A stretch of DNA of 13,821 nucleotides, taken from positions 241,949 through 255,769 of the forward strand of contig NW_003158726.1 of NCBI RefSeq assembly GCF_000003605.2, given 5' to 3'. The notes below the pieces were generated by a model. It saw only the letters and a list, made by a program, of their open reading frames with translations, did no database searches and had not been told where the DNA came from. Made by a program: the position numbers and the translations under genes. Positions 1 through 7,847 of the stretch are shown here, one piece after another. Numbering within the stretch: position 1 is the stretch's first letter; every line of letters starts with the position of its first letter. The DNA is from Saccoglossus kowalevskii. Taxonomy: Eukaryota > Hemichordata > Enteropneusta > Harrimaniidae.

Positions 1-25
1 TATGCTGAATGATGAAAAAAATCAT

Positions 26-215
26 ATGACTTTGACTTGAAAAATGTTCTAACTGACGTGACCAGTCAAAAATGTCTCAACTAATTCACCAATAAAAAAT
101 CCCCTAATGTTGACCAGTTCTAACTGACTTCATTAGTAAAAATACCCTAACTGGCTTAACCAGTTAAAAAAATAATAGTCAGAAATACTCATCAGATTGA
201 CCAGTGAAAAATTAC
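26..215. repeat. Degenerate 27-28-bp tandem repeat
   Basis: About six worn units share the pattern AACTGACNTNACCAGT followed by an A-rich run. The AACT-like motif recurs near 51, 79, 107 (shortened), 122 and 149, and the ACCAGT-like motif near 61, 113, 159 and 200. Spacing is 27-28 bp except at the shortened third unit. Divergence between units is high, so this is an old array. No reading frame stays open through it. I see no gene in or next to it. Confidence 0.7.
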
Positions 216-805
216 TTTTAAGCTTGTGAATCATAAGCCATGACCGTGAACAGCTAAATATAAAATAAATAATATCCGCAACAAGCTAATTCACAAAAAA
301 AATAATTGTAATAATAATAATTGTATTTGTTGTGTTAGGATAATGAAATCTTCTTCATAGTGATTTGTTTCATTTTTGATAAGTCACGCCTTTTAAAAAA
401 AATAGTTTGTTCTTTGCAGCCAATAAGGTAGTTGTCTTTCATCTGGTTATCTGGTTACTATGGACACCATATAACCAATGAACTTCAACTAAGAGGATAT
501 ATTGACTTATATGAAGAGTTAATGACTGACATGTGACTTTGATTTGTTCAGCAAGCCAGTATGTATCCCTACTTTCCAATTACAAACACATGGCTGGATT
601 CGACCATTATCTCCAGGGGTGGCTTCTGGAATGTTATAAATGAGTAAATACTCCACTGATATCTAAATCTACTCTCTAATCCAAAGTAAATCCCCAAAAT
701 CTGTTTTGTTAGCTACAGATATGGAACTGTTTTTATCCATATAGAAGTGTGGTAAAACTTGTCTAAACTGAAAACCAAAGGAAATATTTAGTGTGTATAT
801 AGAAG
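216..805. other. Unassigned non-coding stretch
   Basis: No open frame, RNA gene or repeat with a partner in this window was found. It holds a short AT-rich simple-sequence patch at about 292-325, with several AAT and ATT units. The composition is typical of animal intergenic or intronic DNA. Confidence 0.5.
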
Positions 806-990
806 TTCTGTAAAACCATTTATTTTCACTTGTATTTAATTTCACTAATTTAATGTTTTGAGCAGTTTCAAATTCATAAACTTGGCTGGAAATATTGAGT
901 TCTATTGTTATTTTACATGTTTAACTTAATTTTAACTTATCGAAAATAGCGAAATAAAAAACCATTGGAAAATCAATGCACTCACAGTAT
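806..990 (+). mobile_element. TACTGT-family MITE, copy A
   Basis: This is a roughly 185-bp non-autonomous element recognised by comparison with 4648-4832 and 6188-6367. Its left end (ctgtaaaaccatttattttc) matches copy B base for base over about 20 bp. The interior shares a TTATTGTTATTTTACATG-like block and an AAAATAGCGAAAT-like block, and the right end is ACAGTAT. The two ends are imperfect inverted repeats: the right end read backwards begins TACTGTGAGTGCATT, which aligns with TACTGTAAAACCATT. No transposase frame is present. The ends fit a TA-target element (Tc1/mariner-like), but this is inference because the target duplication is not clear. The left-most base is mutated (TTCTG instead of TACTG). 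Confidence 0.75.
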
Positions 991-1506
991 CCTATTTCAT
1001 CTATTATATGCACCAAAGCAAAACGAAATATTGCATTTATTGCATTTTACATCATTATTTTGACTATTATAGACATTACTGTTATTTACATGACATGTGC
1101 TACTTAAGCAAATCTGGTTTTTGGTTTATACAATGTAGAGTTCTTTAATATAGCAAGGAGAAGGTACAAGAAGAGATGTTTTACACATAATTTAGTTTTA
1201 GGAGTTTTGTACTGTAGTGTTTCAGACATGGATATAGTCAACCTGATCGTTATAATCCTTACTTTTGTTTGTATTCCATGTTTATCTATTTGATTTTATG
1301 TGGCCAAATCTTCACACATATCCAATCTATATTTGTAATTGTGGCATACAATCACTGCAGTAATATTCATTTTCATATCCATTCAATTTGGAACAATGAT
1401 AGTGACTGCTGATGCTGAGGAAAAATGAACTTGAGCAAGAACTTGATGAGAGATGTTTACGACTTGAAACGAAATAATCTCAATTGTACATCATATACAT
1501 GTTTCT
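991..1506. other. Unassigned non-coding stretch
   Basis: AT-rich sequence without an open frame of note. I found no repeat shared with other parts of the window and no RNA-like fold that I could support. Confidence 0.5.
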
Positions 1507-1755
1507 TTAACCTTTTCACCACCAGAGTTTCTCATCCAATTTGTTTTGTACTTTTTATCTTATATTCTTCAATATTTCTGTAAGGGAACCCTAACTTTGG
1601 TGCCCACAGACAAAATTTGGTTAAATTTTCAGTTTTTACGATAAAAAAATGTGGCTATATTTTTTTCCAATTTTTTGAAGTAAAGTTCAGACTATAAATG
1701 GGACTATTTCATGAATTTATAATGAAAATAAGAAACTGGAGGTGAAAAGAGTAAC
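1507..1755 (+). mobile_element. CACCACCAG-family MITE, copy 1
   Basis: This is a roughly 245-bp element with imperfect terminal inverted repeats. CTTTTCACCACCAG at 1512-1525 faces CTGGAGGTGAAAAG at 1736-1749, with one mismatch in 14 bp. The interior aligns along its length with 12908-13150, sharing blocks such as CAGACAAAATTTG, the CAATATTTCT block and GGACTATTT near the right end. It has no coding capacity, so it must have been moved by an enzyme supplied elsewhere. The family is present four times in this window. The left flank reads TTAAC and the right flank GTAAC, hinting at a TTAA-like target, but no copy keeps a perfect duplication. Confidence 0.85.
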
Positions 1756-2374
1756 TTCACCATACTGTGGTATGAGACTAAGTACATTCGCTCTCACAAT
1801 GCAACAGAACACTGACAACTATTCAATTCAATTTTAATGGTACTGCCTAATATGGATTTTCTCCCAAAAAATCTGGTATTGTGTGCTGTGTTTTGACTGT
1901 ATAGTCGTGGTATTTGAAATTCTCCAAATGGGAGTCTGGGTGTAAGCTATCTGTATGCTCAATTGTTCAAGCTTTCTCATGCATGATTGTGTTGTTTTTA
2001 CGGAATGTTAAGTTAGTAAAAAACCCACCAACATTGATTATACTGCCAAATCCGTGTGTTGAGAAATCCTATTCCCAGTGAGTTGTGTGTCTTTGTTGGT
2101 TTTGTTTTCTTAGTACAATGTCTACTTGTGCATTTATTGGAGCATGTCAAAACATTCTTGGGTCAGCTGAATACTGAATGGAAGAGTACGCAGCATGGAA
2201 TAAGCCGCTTTGGTTTCATCACATTGGTCATCATAATGTATCTTTCACCCAAAAAGGTCTCGGCACAACTTTACCTCTTATAAAATATAAATTTTTGTGT
2301 AATCCTACAATTTAGATCAAGTATAGACTTGGTTTTTTAGGACCCATGTCGTGTCCCCATCAGCTGACTTTCAG
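1756..2374. other. Unassigned non-coding stretch
   Basis: It contains a 75-codon open frame at 2056-2283 on the plus strand. The encoded peptide is hydrophobic at its start and has no recognised domain. There is no clear promoter, splice context or poly(A) signal pairing to support it as a gene. I treat the stretch as non-coding. Confidence 0.5.
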
Positions 2375-2390
2375 CCAATCAGTGACGTAA
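2375..2390 (+). promoter_or_regulatory. CCAAT box plus CRE-like site (candidate)
   Basis: CCAAT at 2375-2379 is followed four bases after its last base by TGACGTAA at 2383-2390, a CRE/ATF-like octamer (consensus TGACGTCA, two mismatches). An E-box CAGCTG lies just upstream at 2361-2366. A TATAAAA string occurs at 2522-2528, which is too far downstream to form one compact core promoter with these sites. No gene starts nearby. The motifs are seen directly; function is a guess, and short matches like these arise by chance. Confidence 0.2.
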
Positions 2391-2597
2391 CAAAGCATAT
2401 TTGACACAAATTAAAATGTTGTTGTATCATCCCAAAATCTTAATTAATTGGATGAATATTGTAAAATAATTGCCTTTATCACATGACCATGCTGATATCA
2501 TTCAAGGCAGTGATGTTTTTGTATAAAATATCAGTCAGTGTTATTTTGCACTAAACATGGTGTTATGCACAATAAACCTCATCAGTATGCTTGAATC

Positions 2598-2830
2598 AGT
2601 CACTGGTAGCATGGTGGTTGTTGCATCAGACTCATGAACGGTAGACCCAAGTTCAAATCCTACCTTAGGCTGAACACTAAAAAGAGTCAACCCCTACCCT
2701 GGGTGAGTGTGCCACAGACTAAATGGGAAGGCCAATTCCATGGCCACTGGCCGAGATTCATTCACTAACGAATGCTACTTTTGGGGAACCTTGGTTAAGG
2801 TCAGCAAGTGCTTGTGTTCACCAGGATAGC
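2598..2830 (+). mobile_element. tRNA-derived SINE-like element
   Basis: The head looks like a decayed tRNA. There is an A-box-like TAGCATGGTGG at 2607-2617, an anticodon-loop-like CTCATGA around 2631-2637, and a B-box-like AGTTCAAATCC at 2650-2660. The spacing is right for a tRNA. Acceptor and T-stem pairing is mostly lost, so it is not a functional tRNA gene. The CAT triplet in the loop suggests descent from a methionine-type tRNA, although any CAT-bearing tRNA would do. An unrelated body follows, with TAAAAAGAGTCAACCCC near 2679-2695 and a short hairpin CATTC/GAATG at 2759-2774. The 3' end is not defined; 2830 is a minimum and it may run on to about 2960. There is no second copy in the window. 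Confidence 0.65.
2607..2660 (+). promoter_or_regulatory. Internal Pol III promoter (A and B boxes) of the SINE
   Basis: The A box at 2607-2617 and B box at 2650-2660 are separated by 32 bp, as in tRNA genes and tRNA-derived SINEs. The B box departs from the GGTTCGANTCC consensus at two places (A for the first G, A for the G of CGA), so activity may be weak or lost. Confidence 0.5.
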
Positions 2831-3225
2831 GCATTAAATTGCCATTTGATAGAGTGATGGCCACACAGCCCTGTCATGTAGGTCTCAAACATGAATATGA
2901 CTTCTGTGGCAAAATTGCACTATGTGTCAGCACTAGCACTTGCAATTTGTTCATACAAAGAAAAAAGTCGAGGAGAGACATCAGTGACATTCAATGTCCA
3001 GAACTGTCGCCTAGCATAGAAACATTTAAAAAAAAGTATGCTCGAAGAGTATGCAGAGAAAAGCAAATGATACAATGGTACCATTTATTACTGCATAAAA
3101 AGAATTTATTACTTGATTCCTAATAACAATTATTCAAATAGTGCAAAATAATGACGACTTAAAAGTTTATTTTGAAAAAAATAGCACTATAAAGGTAATA
3201 TTTCTGCTGTAATACTTTCAACTGT
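2831..3225. other. Unassigned stretch, possibly SINE tail plus unique DNA
   Basis: It holds a 94-codon frame at 2839-3123 with several cysteines and a basic middle part. I recognise no family, and the frame begins in what may still be the SINE body. The right part is AT-rich. There is no splice or promoter evidence for a gene, so I do not annotate a coding region. Confidence 0.45.
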
Positions 3226-3523
3226 TCACCTTTTCACTAACAGTTTCCGCTTTTCATCACAAATTCTCAAAATAGTCCCAGTTATAGTCTATAGTGTAAA
3301 GTTTATTTTCACTTTTCTTGAAACCCAAACATGTCTTCTCTGGTCTACCTGTTTATAGTCTGCACTTTCCTTCAAGATATTGGGACAAATATAGCCAAAT
3401 TTTTTGAGTAAAAACTATAGATTGACTCAAATTTTGTCTGTTGGCTCTAAAATTAGGGTTTATTTCCAGAAATATTGAAGAATTTAACAAAAAAGTGTAA
3501 ACAATTTGAGTGAGAAAGTCTAG
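3226..3523 (-). mobile_element. CACCACCAG-family MITE, copy 2 (minus, with insert)
   Basis: Reverse-oriented member of the family seen at 1507-1755 and 12908-13150. The plus strand reads CTTTTCACTAACAG at 3230-3243, then TTTTCATCACAAATTCTCAA, CAAATTTTGTCTGTTGGCTC, and near the far end GAGAAAGTCTAG. These match copies 3 and 4 in the right order. The far terminal repeat has decayed to GTCTAGAT, so the end is approximate. It is longer than its relatives because about 71 bp (3291-3361) are inserted between two near-identical strings: AGTTATAGTCT at 3280-3290 and GTTTATAGTCT at 3351-3361. Confidence 0.8.
3291..3361. repeat. 71-bp insertion in MITE copy 2 with flanking direct repeat
   Basis: The other three copies of the MITE run straight from the GTCC(T)GTTTATA-like block into GCACTTT. 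Here the block occurs twice, at 3280-3290 and 3351-3361 (10 of 11 bases identical), with about 60 bp of unrelated sequence between. This could be a small insertion with target duplication, or a repair-made templated duplication. I cannot tell which. Confidence 0.55.
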
Positions 3524-4082
3524 ATAAATAATGGATAGTGTCAGTAGTTAACTACTGCAAAAATCACATTAAAATGGTAAATTGAGAGAAATTCATCTTT
3601 GATAACCCAGATTTAGCTGAATTTAACAAACATATACAGTTTTTGTTGGCAGTTACTGAAAATTAACGAGAACTTTTGACAAAAAAACCTGCATACTTTA
3701 TTACCTGTATGTCTTTATGTTCGCAGTTAAACAAATTTTTATTTGAGTTGTAAAATTTTACTCTTTTTAGCAAAAAAACAGATCACTGAAGCGGAATAAA
3801 AGCAGTCTGTTGAATTTTTCCAAGGCTGGAACAATTCTGTGGTAGCCACTACTTTAACTTCTCTCACCAAATGAAGTTCATTTCATTTAAATGTAGTTGT
3901 ACAAATGTGGATGTTAGTTGCCACCTATTTGTAGTCATTGGCTCAACTTAGTCTTGTTAGAAAAGTAATATTGGTAAACTTAGTATTGCCTGCATTGATA
4001 TACTACACAAATATAAGGTTTCAATGGCAGAGGGTAAATATCATTGATTGATGTTAATAGTATTTGAAAGCTTTCTTAAGAC
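3524..4082. other. Unassigned non-coding stretch
   Basis: AT-rich sequence without a supported gene, repeat or RNA. The only nearby open frame begins at 4048 and owes its length to the following tandem repeat. Confidence 0.5.
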
Positions 4083-4283
4083 GAGTTTGACACACAGACT
4101 GAAATCTGACTCAGGTACAATGTATATTGAGTTTTCACACAGACTGAAATCTGACTCAGGTATATTGAGTTTGACACACAGACTGAAATCTGACTCAGGT
4201 ATATTAAGTTTGACACACAGACTGAAATCTGACTCAGGTATATTGAGTTTGACACACAGACTGAAATCTGACTCAGGTATATT
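4083..4283 (+). repeat. 39-bp minisatellite, five units
   Basis: The unit runs from GAGTTTGACACACAGACTGA to the TCAGGTATATT end. Units are at 4083-4128 (46 bp, with an ACAATGT-type insertion near its end), 4129-4166 (38 bp), 4167-4205, 4206-4244 and 4245-4283. The last three differ by a single base (TTAAGT against TTGAGT), which shows recent amplification. Because 39 is a multiple of three, one plus frame stays open and encodes a repeated 13-residue unit containing THRLKSDSG. A 136-codon frame at 4048-4458 results. The length changes of units 1 and 2 (+7 and -1) also cancel to keep the frame. I see no domain, signal or flanking gene structure, and consider the frame a by-product of the array. 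Confidence 0.95.
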
Positions 4284-4647
4284 TGTTTTCTGTTACATGT
4301 ACATACAGTTAGTTACATTCTGTAAACCAATTAATTTTCACTGTGATTTCAGGATTGTACAGCATGAAGGCAAAATTTTGAGAAAGTCAACTGACATTTT
4401 GTTTCATGGGACTCGAGCGAAATTTTTACTGCTACAAAACAAAACTCACAAAATTTGAGAAAAATTGTTCTCTTTCGGAATGAAAGTAGTTAACAGTGTT
4501 TCAGCATGAAGGAAAAAAAAGCAAATGTTTCTACAAAAAATAAATTGATAGTTGTACACTGTTGCATTTGGTTGTTATTTTCTCCTCCATGGCTTTGCTA
4601 CATTCATTATGTAAATCCTTGATTTGACTCTCCCATATTGAAGCAAT
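4284..4647. other. Unassigned stretch with a possible decayed MITE end
   Basis: At 4317-4350 the sequence ttctgtaaaccaattaattt followed by TCACTGTGATTTC resembles the left end of the TACTGT MITE copies at 806 and 4648. The expected right end, about 180 bp away, is not convincing (AACAGTG near 4493-4499). The motif CAGCATGAAGG occurs twice, near 4361 and 4503. No gene is supported. Confidence 0.35.
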
Positions 4648-4832
4648 TACTGTAAAACCATTTATTTTCACTAACATTTAATTTCAATGTGTTGACGAAT
4701 TTGTCAAGGAAACAATGAGTTTTATTGTTATTTTACATGTTCACGTAAATTTAATTCAGTTTAGCAGAGTTTTACTTATTAGTGAAAATAGCAAATTTAA
4801 AGCCCAGTGGAAAATTAATACATTTACAATAT
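4648..4832 (+). mobile_element. TACTGT-family MITE, copy B
   Basis: This is the best preserved left end of the family: TACTGTAAAACCATTTATTT starting at 4648. The interior carries AAACAATGAGTTTTATTG, a TTATTTTACATGTTCACG block, ACTTATTAGTGAAAATAGC and GTGGAAAATTAATACA, with a decayed right end ACAATAT at 4826-4832. Length is equal to copy A (185 bp). It encodes no transposase. A 99-codon frame starting at 4715 runs through the right half and is not a gene. Confidence 0.8.
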
Positions 4833-5026
4833 GTTCCTCTTATAGATATCAAGGTAAATTTCATAATAAGTCTGTTTGGGGTGAGGGTGGAATCTGCACC
4901 AATTATGAATCCCACATCACTTTGTTTTGTGATTTGATTCAAAATGGCCAACTGGCAGCCATTTTGGTTTTATATTTAATGTGTCTTTTGATCATTGACA
5001 AAGACAAGATATAATGCACCTTTTTT

Positions 5027-5057
5027 AGCTCCGCTGTCGACTTTGTCGAGTGGAGCT
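5027..5057 (+). repeat. Hairpin at the left end of the composite element
   Basis: AGCTCCGCTGTCGAC at 5027-5041 pairs with GTCGAGTGGAGCT at 5045-5057 across a TTT loop. All 13 pairs form if one G-T wobble is allowed, with a two-base bulge (GT at 5036-5037). A GTCGTCGTC patch follows at about 5077-5086. The same AGCTCC arm is also the outer inverted repeat that matches 5659-5670, so one sequence can pair locally or with the far end. Confidence 0.75.
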
Positions 5058-5108
5058 TATCATATGAGTGATTGTCCGTCGTCGTCCATGTCAATGTTTT
5101 ACTTTTTC

Positions 5109-5658
5109 GACTTCTTCTTGAAAACTACAAGTCTGAATGTTTTGATACTTGGTGTATATGTACCTTGAGTAGTCCTCTCTCAGTTTTGTTCATTTCATGA
5201 TGATATCTTCAATTCTCTAATTTTGGTGAATATTTTTGTCATTTATGGTAAAAAGTGATATTTTTGACTTCTTGTTAAAAGCCGCAAGTCCGATTGCTTT
5301 GATATTACATATATAGGTACTACATGTGGACCTCTCTCAGATTTGTTCATTTTGTAATGATATCTTCAATTCTCTAATTTTGGTGAATATTTTTGTCATT
5401 TTTGGTAAAAAGTTATATTTTTGACTTCTTGTTAAAAACCGCAAGTCCAATTGCTTTGATATTACATATATAGGTACTACATGTGGACCCCTCTCAAATT
5501 TGTTCATTTCATGATGATATCTTCAATTCTCTAATTTTGATGAATATTTTTGTCATTTTTGGTAAAAAGTGATATTTTCAACTTCTTGCATTGATACTAT
5601 GCATATTGTTCATTTTCTAATGATATCTTCTGTTCTTTAATTGAAATGTGCATTGCTA
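5109..5658 (+). repeat. 157-bp core tandem repeat, 3.5 units
   Basis: Units begin at GACTTCTT-like strings at 5109, 5266, 5423 and 5580, exactly 157 bp apart each time. Common blocks are TTCATTTC-ATGATGATATC, CTTCAATTCTCTAATTTT and TTTTTGTCATTTTTGGTAAA. Units 2 and 3 are nearly identical, sharing a TTACATATATAGGTACTACA string that unit 1 lacks in that form. The fourth unit is cut to about 80 bp by an internal deletion after CTTCTTGCATTGATAC. Since 157 is not a multiple of three, no coding role is expected. Confidence 0.95.
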
Positions 5659-5695
5659 ACAGTGGAGCTATCTCAGCCAAGAGGCTGCTTGTTTT

Positions 5696-6187
5696 TGTTC
5701 CCAATTAAAAACATTTTTTCATCAACTGATTTTCTTGGTCTGATTTCTTTCAAACTTGTCTGAAAGTTGATTGGTAATCTTCCCAAATCATTCATTTGAA
5801 TAATCAATTATAATAAAGTAGGTCATGTGATGACCCAATATGCTTGGATCCATGTTTTAATGACAAAATGGTACTGTGTTTTGGGCTATCTTTTGAATCA
5901 GGAATTTTTATAAGACTGGAAAGGTCAAATTGATCAGTATGAATTGGCCAGCTATACTAGTAGGGGGCAGCCAAACGGTTATTGGAGTTTTATCTCTATG
6001 CTAATACCCTTAGGCACAGAATTGAGACCATGGTATAGAGGTCAAACTAGTTAAACTCTTAAGGGATAGATCATTTTACTTATTAGGGGGATAGTTTTCT
6101 GCAAATTAAATTCTTGAAAAAGGAAAGATTTGCATCGAAATGTAATATCTATGCTCATATTTCAAAAGAAAATAACAATAATTGCTG
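5696..6187. other. Unassigned non-coding stretch
   Basis: No supported gene, repeat or RNA. Sequence around 5700-5770 next to the composite element could belong to an older repeat, but no partner copy is present in the window. Confidence 0.45.
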
Positions 6188-6367
6188 TACTATAAAATTA
6201 TTATATTTATTGGTTTTTAATTTCACTATTTCGCTGGATTATTAAGTTTACAAATTTAATGAATTTGCCAGAGAAACAATGAATCTGTTGTTATTTACAT
6301 AGTCGTATGGATTTTACTTATCAGTAAAATAGTAAAACTAAAAACTTTTGAAAAATTAATGCAGTAT
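6188..6367 (+). mobile_element. TACTGT-family MITE, copy C
   Basis: This is the most diverged of the three direct copies (about 180 bp). The left end is TACTATAAAATTATTATATT. The shared interior is TTTGCCAGAGAAACAATGAA, then GTTGTTATTTACATAGTCGT, ACTTATCAGTAAAATAGTAA and GAAAAATTAATGCAGTATT at the right end. The inner ATTTCGCTGGATT also resembles arms of the foldback element at 10665-10877, suggesting related families. It encodes no protein. Confidence 0.7.
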
Positions 6368-7830
6368 TGAGATATAAAGGCAGCAGTCTAACTAAAATAA
6401 AAAAATTATCAAGCTGAAAAAAAATAATATATTGAATGTAGAGCTTTAAAATATATTTGAAATGATTCATATGTTTATTTACTTGAAAAGAAGCTATAAT
6501 GAAATTAAGTATGTCTTAAGTTTACTTTGTAATCTGTTATATTTTAATCATCACTGTAATTACCGAGATTGAAGTGTGATACGCAATTGAGAAGCTATAG
6601 GCAATGTGTTACTAATAATATTTTGCTTAAAAAGTGATTTTATTCAAGATAACCATTTCCTTATATGAGTATTTGTTTTTAACTGCATTGAAAAACAGAG
6701 ACAAGCTGTCAGGAAACAAATTTATAAATTGCTAACTTTGTTTTTGATCCATCATCGTCTGCATGTTACTTAATGGTGGTAGGTGAGTACCGAAATCACC
6801 ATATGTATGTTACTGGATGGTGCTAGCGACCACACACGGAGTCAAGAGTGGGTTTCCTTCAATAGTTTACACAGATTACAAACAATTGAAAAGTAAACTT
6901 GCCCCAATGGTTACAGTGTTGTATGCCCTAATGCTTGACTGATGTCATCCTATGGATGCACCCTGTAGCATATGTTAACACGATTACTGGCTGCTATCAA
7001 GATGGTGAGTTGGTGGAATACAGTCTCTCTGGTTTTTGGAAGGCTGTCCTTGACTTTGAACTTTGTATGTGCCTTGGAGATTGTAGTCCTACACTCATGG
7101 AATAGCGAAGTAATTGTACTGTAAGTAACTATTTGAAAAAGTATTTAACTTTGCTTCAGTCTGTTGTTGTTTTCCTTCTAAAGTGGCTTTTTAAATCTGC
7201 CTGATTGCTCTGATTGAGTTATGTAGTTGGTGATTTAAACTTTCTTTTAAATTTTAGACTTTCTAATACCTTCATAATTTTAGATCAGATCTCTACACGG
7301 TGCCTGATTGTGGCAAACTAAGATCCCAGTATCAAATACACAGTGCCAGTTCTGAGCACATTTGTTGATTTCTTACTTAACTAGGAAAATCTTTTGAATG
7401 GTAAATTTGTAGAACACTGCTTGCAGCAATATTACAGCTGTGCAATCCTTGATTAGAGGAAGCTAATGTTTGGAATGCTGGTGTGCCACCAATTGCTGTA
7501 GTATTATTGTGTGATGATGGATTGTCGTGACAACCGTGGGTGGAGAAGTTGGATACACATAACTGGCTATCAAAGAGTATCTGTTTCAGTCCCTGTGTGG
7601 GAAGAGATCTCTGCTAAATTGGTTGACTGATGATGGATGTGCTCCACACTTAAACCAACCCACCCCTTAAATTCCTTCCTTTGTGGTTTAATCCCCCTAA
7701 TGTGCTATTGATGGACTCTCCCACTTTTGTTTAAGGGGTTTCCATGAGGGACCCAGACTGACGACCTTTTCACTGGGGCATGCTAGTATAAACTATAGAC
7801 TTCATGGGTCGGGTAACATTTAGGTAATTT
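6368..7830. other. Unassigned stretch of low repeat content
   Basis: This is among the longest stretches without an assigned repeat. The part at 6760-7130 and 7270-7760 is less AT-rich than its surroundings. Donor-like GGTGAGT strings occur at about 6781 and 7014, but neither follows an open frame that I can support as an exon. A 9-bp inverted pair, CCCCTTAAA at 7663-7671 and TTTAAGGGG at 7730-7738, is too short and too far apart to define an element. No gene is called. Confidence 0.4.
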
Positions 7831-7833
7831 GGT

Positions 7834-7847
7834 GTTGCCATGGATAC
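7834..7847. promoter_or_regulatory. RFX X-box-like motif (weak)
   Basis: GTTGCCATGGATAC matches the X-box pattern GTNRCCATRGYAAC except at two positions in the second half-site. It stands alone here, and no gene start is near. Function is a guess. Confidence 0.2.

Larger units (their letters stand above)
5026..5695 (+). mobile_element. Composite element with inverted ends and 157-bp core repeats (pearl/Helitron-like)
   Basis: TAGCTCCGCTGT at 5026-5037 faces ACAGTGGAGCTA at 5659-5670, inverted with one mismatch in 12. Between them lie three full and one shortened 157-bp units. Just outside the right inverted repeat is a small perfect hairpin, CAGCC-AAGA-GGCTG, at 5674-5687, followed by CTTGTTTTT. 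Both outer flanks are T-runs (TTTTTT at 5021-5026 and TTTTT at 5691-5695). Subterminal inverted repeats, core tandem repeats of about 160 bp, a 3' hairpin and T-rich insertion context together recall bivalve pearl elements and the Helentron-associated class. That assignment is by architecture, not by sequence search. It has no coding capacity. Confidence 0.75.

Noticed and set aside
2056-2283. 75-codon frame with a hydrophobic start
   Set aside because: No domain, splice or promoter support; expected by chance in this much DNA.
2600-2672. Functional tRNA-Met gene
   Set aside because: Acceptor and T-stem pairing is mostly lost and a non-tRNA body follows, so a SINE is the better reading.
2839-3123. 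94-codon frame with cysteines
   Set aside because: It starts in probable SINE body and matches no family that I know.
4048-4458. 136-codon plus-strand frame with repeated THRLKSDSG
   Set aside because: Its length is due to the 39-bp minisatellite. The parts outside the array show no recognisable protein features.
5109-5658. CRISPR-like or satellite array
   Set aside because: Units are contiguous without unique spacers and lie inside an element with defined ends, in a eukaryotic context.
7663-7738. Terminal inverted repeat CCCCTTAAA/TTTAAGGGG of a small element
   Set aside because: Only 9 bp, 58 bp apart, no second copy and no target duplication.
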